From positions 1 to 39,763 of the forward strand of contig CABWZP010000010.1 of assembly GCA_902509965.1 (NCBI GenBank): DNA of 39,763 bases. The letters run 5' to 3'. The position numbers and the translations under genes were made by a program. Below the pieces are notes generated by a model, which worked only from the letters and a program-made list of their open reading frames with translations, did not search any database and was not told the DNA's origin. Position 1 is the stretch's first letter. Each line of letters starts with the position of its first letter. This DNA is from an uncultured SAR86 cluster bacterium (lineage in GTDB: Bacteria; Pseudomonadota; Gammaproteobacteria; Magnimaribacterales; D2472). This document shows positions 35,864 through 39,763 of this stretch, piece after piece.

Positions 35864-37675
35864 ATGCATAAAAAAAATAAATTGATATTTATTATTATTC
35901 TAGGATTTCTTTTTTCTTGTGGAGGAGGCGGATCTTCAAAAAACACCAACGAAGTTATAGTTCCACTTAATATAAATACCTCACAACTTCAATCAGAGAT
36001 TTTCTCATTTGATCCAATTGAATTAACGATTTCATCCTCAAATTATCCAAATTGCTCTTTTAATCTAGTGAGTGATGAAATCTTTTGGAAAGAAAGTGAC
36101 GAGAATACATTTAGATTTAATGCCCCAATAACTTTTAGAGATCTACAAACTTATACATTATCAATTAACTCTATTAGTGGTACGAACTGTCCAGCGGGTC
36201 AAAAAAATATTGAGCTATCTGTAAAAAAACTATCAACAAAATTTGATGCCAATCCAACTAATAGTAGTAATTTAGCCACTGATTATTATCATATTGCAGA
36301 TATAGGTTTTGGCGGTATTGAGATTACCGACAGATATTCAGCAACTATCTGTTATCCAACTCCGGATGACTGTATTACTTACGATCAGGAATTATTTGGA
36401 CAGGATGCTCACAACATGGCAACTGGTGATTTTAATGGAGATGGCTTTGAGGATTTGGTTGTTATATGGGCAATATTTCCACATACTATTGAAGAAGATC
36501 AAAAGATTGATGCACCAATTCATATCTATCTTAATGATGGAAATGGACATCTTTATGAAGATATGTCTATTTATGCAACTGGTACATTCCCCACTCATCC
36601 ATTTGCATACAGAACTGTGATTAAAGATTTTAATTCTGATGGTATTGATGATATTTTTGCTGGCTCTATGGGTAAACAGGTTAGATCGGAGGATTATTCA
36701 GAAAATTATATTAAACCCTATCCTCATTTATTGTTATTGAGTAATAGCGAAGGACGTTTTGAGGACAAAAGTATAAATATTGAAGATCAAAATAATGGTG
36801 AAGGTCAGAAATGTGGTTTTGCGCATGAAGCAAGCGGAGGAGACTTTGATGCCGATGGAGATTTTGATATTTTTGCCTGCAATATACTTTTAGTAAATGA
36901 TGGTCTTGGACAATTTTCAATTCATGAATATATTAATGTCGAATGGCAGCAATCATATATGAATCCTATGAGCAGCCTAGTTACAGATCTTAATAATGAT
37001 AATTTTGATGATCTATTATTCTGGAACTTTGATAATCGATTTTTATTTGAATCTCAGCCTGAAGAGGGAACAATCCTTCTGAGTAATGGGACAGATGAAA
37101 TATCTTCATGGCTCAAGCTTGATTTACCTAAAGGCCCTCATGAAATAAATCATAATAAATATAATCATGCTGCTGCTGGAGATGTTAATGGTGACGGCTT
37201 TCAGGATGTTGTAGTTGCAATCACTAGGGATGAGCCTTATTACGAAGGAGCTTATATTCAGATTCTTATAAATGATCAAACAGGATTTTTGGTTGATGAA
37301 ACTTCTTCAAGATTTATTGATCAAGTAAGAGCTGACAATCATCATGGAGAGGGAAATATTTACTTAAGAGATATTGATAATGATGGAGATTTAGATATCT
37401 TTCACTCAACAAGAGATTATTCAAATTCTATTTCTGGAGCGCATATTGCAATTAATGATGGGCAAGGTAACTTTATTTCAAATGAATCAATTTTGCCTTC
37501 TCGTCCAATCTCAAATACTGGATGGAGTACTACCAGCGGGCTCATGAAAGGAGTCCCCATAAATTTAGATAAAAAAGGATGTTTAGACTTAATTTCTACA
37601 AGCGACTCATGGAGCAATAATAATTCTACTAATAACTATTTATTTAGTATCCTAAATATTAACTGTTCCTTTTAA
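35864..37675 (+). CDS. FG-GAP/VCBS repeat lipoprotein
   Basis: A 603-residue predicted lipoprotein. The signal peptide ends in lipobox LFSC with lipidated C19, followed by GGGGSS, with no aspartate at +2, suggesting the outer membrane. At least six Asp-rich repeats of the form D-x-[ND]-x-D-G-x-x-D begin near residues 184, 252, 323, 372, 437 and 500 (for example DFNGDGFEDL, DVNGDGFQDV, DIDNDGDLDI). They resemble integrin-alpha-type calcium-binding beta-propeller blades. Surface adhesion or carbohydrate/protein binding is plausible but not shown. It follows the hypothetical gene by 4 bp. Confidence 0.85.
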   Translation: MHKKNKLIFIIILGFLFSCGGGGSSKNTNEVIVPLNINTSQLQSEIFSFDPIELTISSSNYPNCSFNLVSDEIFWKESDENTFRFNAPITFRDLQTYTLSINSISGTNCPAGQKNIELSVKKLSTKFDANPTNSSNLATDYYHIADIGFGGIEITDRYSATICYPTPDDCITYDQELFGQDAHNMATGDFNGDGFEDLVVIWAIFPHTIEEDQKIDAPIHIYLNDGNGHLYEDMSIYATGTFPTHPFAYRTVIKDFNSDGIDDIFAGSMGKQVRSEDYSENYIKPYPHLLLLSNSEGRFEDKSINIEDQNNGEGQKCGFAHEASGGDFDADGDFDIFACNILLVNDGLGQFSIHEYINVEWQQSYMNPMSSLVTDLNNDNFDDLLFWNFDNRFLFESQPEEGTILLSNGTDEISSWLKLDLPKGPHEINHNKYNHAAAGDVNGDGFQDVVVAITRDEPYYEGAYIQILINDQTGFLVDETSSRFIDQVRADNHHGEGNIYLRDIDNDGDLDIFHSTRDYSNSISGAHIAINDGQGNFISNESILPSRPISNTGWSTTSGLMKGVPINLDKKGCLDLISTSDSWSNNNSTNNYLFSILNINCSF

Positions 37676-37680
37676 ATAGT

Positions 37681-37765
37681 TGGTGCCCCATATCTGAGTC
37701 GAACAGATACTCCCGAAGGAACGCGATTTTGAATCGCGCGCGTCTACCAATTCCGCCAATGGGGC
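37681..37765 (-). tRNA. tRNA-Leu (anticodon CAA)
   Basis: 85 nt including an encoded CCA. The acceptor stem GCCCCAT pairs with ATGGGGC. The D-arm contains AATTGGTAGACGC. The anticodon stem CGCGA/TCGCG encloses loop TTCAAAA, giving anticodon CAA (reads UUG). A long class II variable arm (TTCCTTCGGGAGT) and T-arm ATCTG-TTCGACT-CAGAT complete it. It is antiparallel to its neighbours on both sides. Confidence 0.96.
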
Positions 37766-37774
37766 AAGTTCGGC

Positions 37775-37802
37775 ATTGTAGCTAAGTATTATCTACTTTA
37801 AA
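37775..37802 (-). promoter_or_regulatory. Possible promoter of tRNA-Leu
   Basis: On the - strand, TTTAAA (37802-37797), a 16-nt spacer, then TACAAT (37780-37775), followed by GCCG before the tRNA. The GC-rich discriminator fits a stable-RNA, stringently controlled promoter. The -35 match is weak. It lies within the 48 bp separating the tRNA from queA. Confidence 0.4.
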
Positions 37803-37813
37803 ATCACCTGTTC

Positions 37814-39763
<1,950 letters not shown>

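Overview
The window is an AT-rich, gene-dense stretch of a bacterial chromosome. Nearly every gene is core housekeeping and has its best-known relatives in Gammaproteobacteria. Gene order supports this: xerD-dsbC-hom-thrC-prfB-lysS, divergent ygfZ/sdhE, rpoE-rseA-mucD-lepA-lepB-rnc-era-recO-acpS, adk-tsaB, queA-tgt, and nrdAB with NrdR and DnaA sites. Low GC, overlapping start/stop codons, near-zero gaps between convergent genes, and loss of some usual operon members (recJ, rseB, pdxJ) suggest a streamlined marine gammaproteobacterium of the SAR86 type. The lineage is inferred from style and synteny, not from a marker search.

Layout. 1-7153 (+): the end of rplS, then xerD, dsbC, hom, thrC, prfB and lysS with gaps of 0-4 bp. 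7160-9223 (-): a DUF6231-like protein, malate dehydrogenase and an AlkB-type dioxygenase. 9262-12539 (+): PatB-like C-S lyase, FAD-dependent ferredoxin reductase and a MFE-2-type short-chain dehydrogenase. 12569-17413 (-): hemolysin-III family protein, nrdB and nrdA. 17682-20202 (+): glpK and a secreted TonB-C-terminal-domain/repeat protein. 20205-20828 (-): an orphan ABC ATPase. 20924-23129 (+): serA-like dehydrogenase, a 340-bp intergenic region with DnaA boxes, and ung. 23104-23904 (-): ygfZ, overlapping ung tail to tail. 23948-35115 (+): sdhE, rpoE, rseA, mucD, lepA, lepB, rnc, era, recO, acpS, adk, tsaB, uppP, rsmJ. 35140-37675 (+): three small poorly known genes and an FG-GAP/VCBS lipoprotein. 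37681-37765 (-): tRNA-Leu(CAA). 37814 to the end (+): queA and the start of tgt.

How the parts work together. The first operon joins ribosome/translation genes (L19, RF2, LysRS) with chromosome-dimer resolution, periplasmic disulfide isomerisation and threonine synthesis. The rpoE block is an envelope-stress unit (sigma factor, anti-sigma, periplasmic protease) followed by a conserved translation / secretion / RNA-processing block. nrdAB supplies dNTPs and appears to be controlled by NrdR and DnaA. queA-tgt serves queuosine tRNA modification.

I did not find a defence island, mobile element, CRISPR array or clearly new multi-gene system. The most interesting points are regulatory or evolutionary: RF2 without its programmed frameshift; a DnaA-box palindrome before ung; NrdR plus DnaA sites before nrdA; an RNase III lacking one metal-ligand aspartate; a possible RseA protein that has absorbed an RseB-like tail; a hairpin over the hlyIII start codon; and a small-gene junction at 35298-35360 where a conserved protein seems to begin upstream of any usual start codon.
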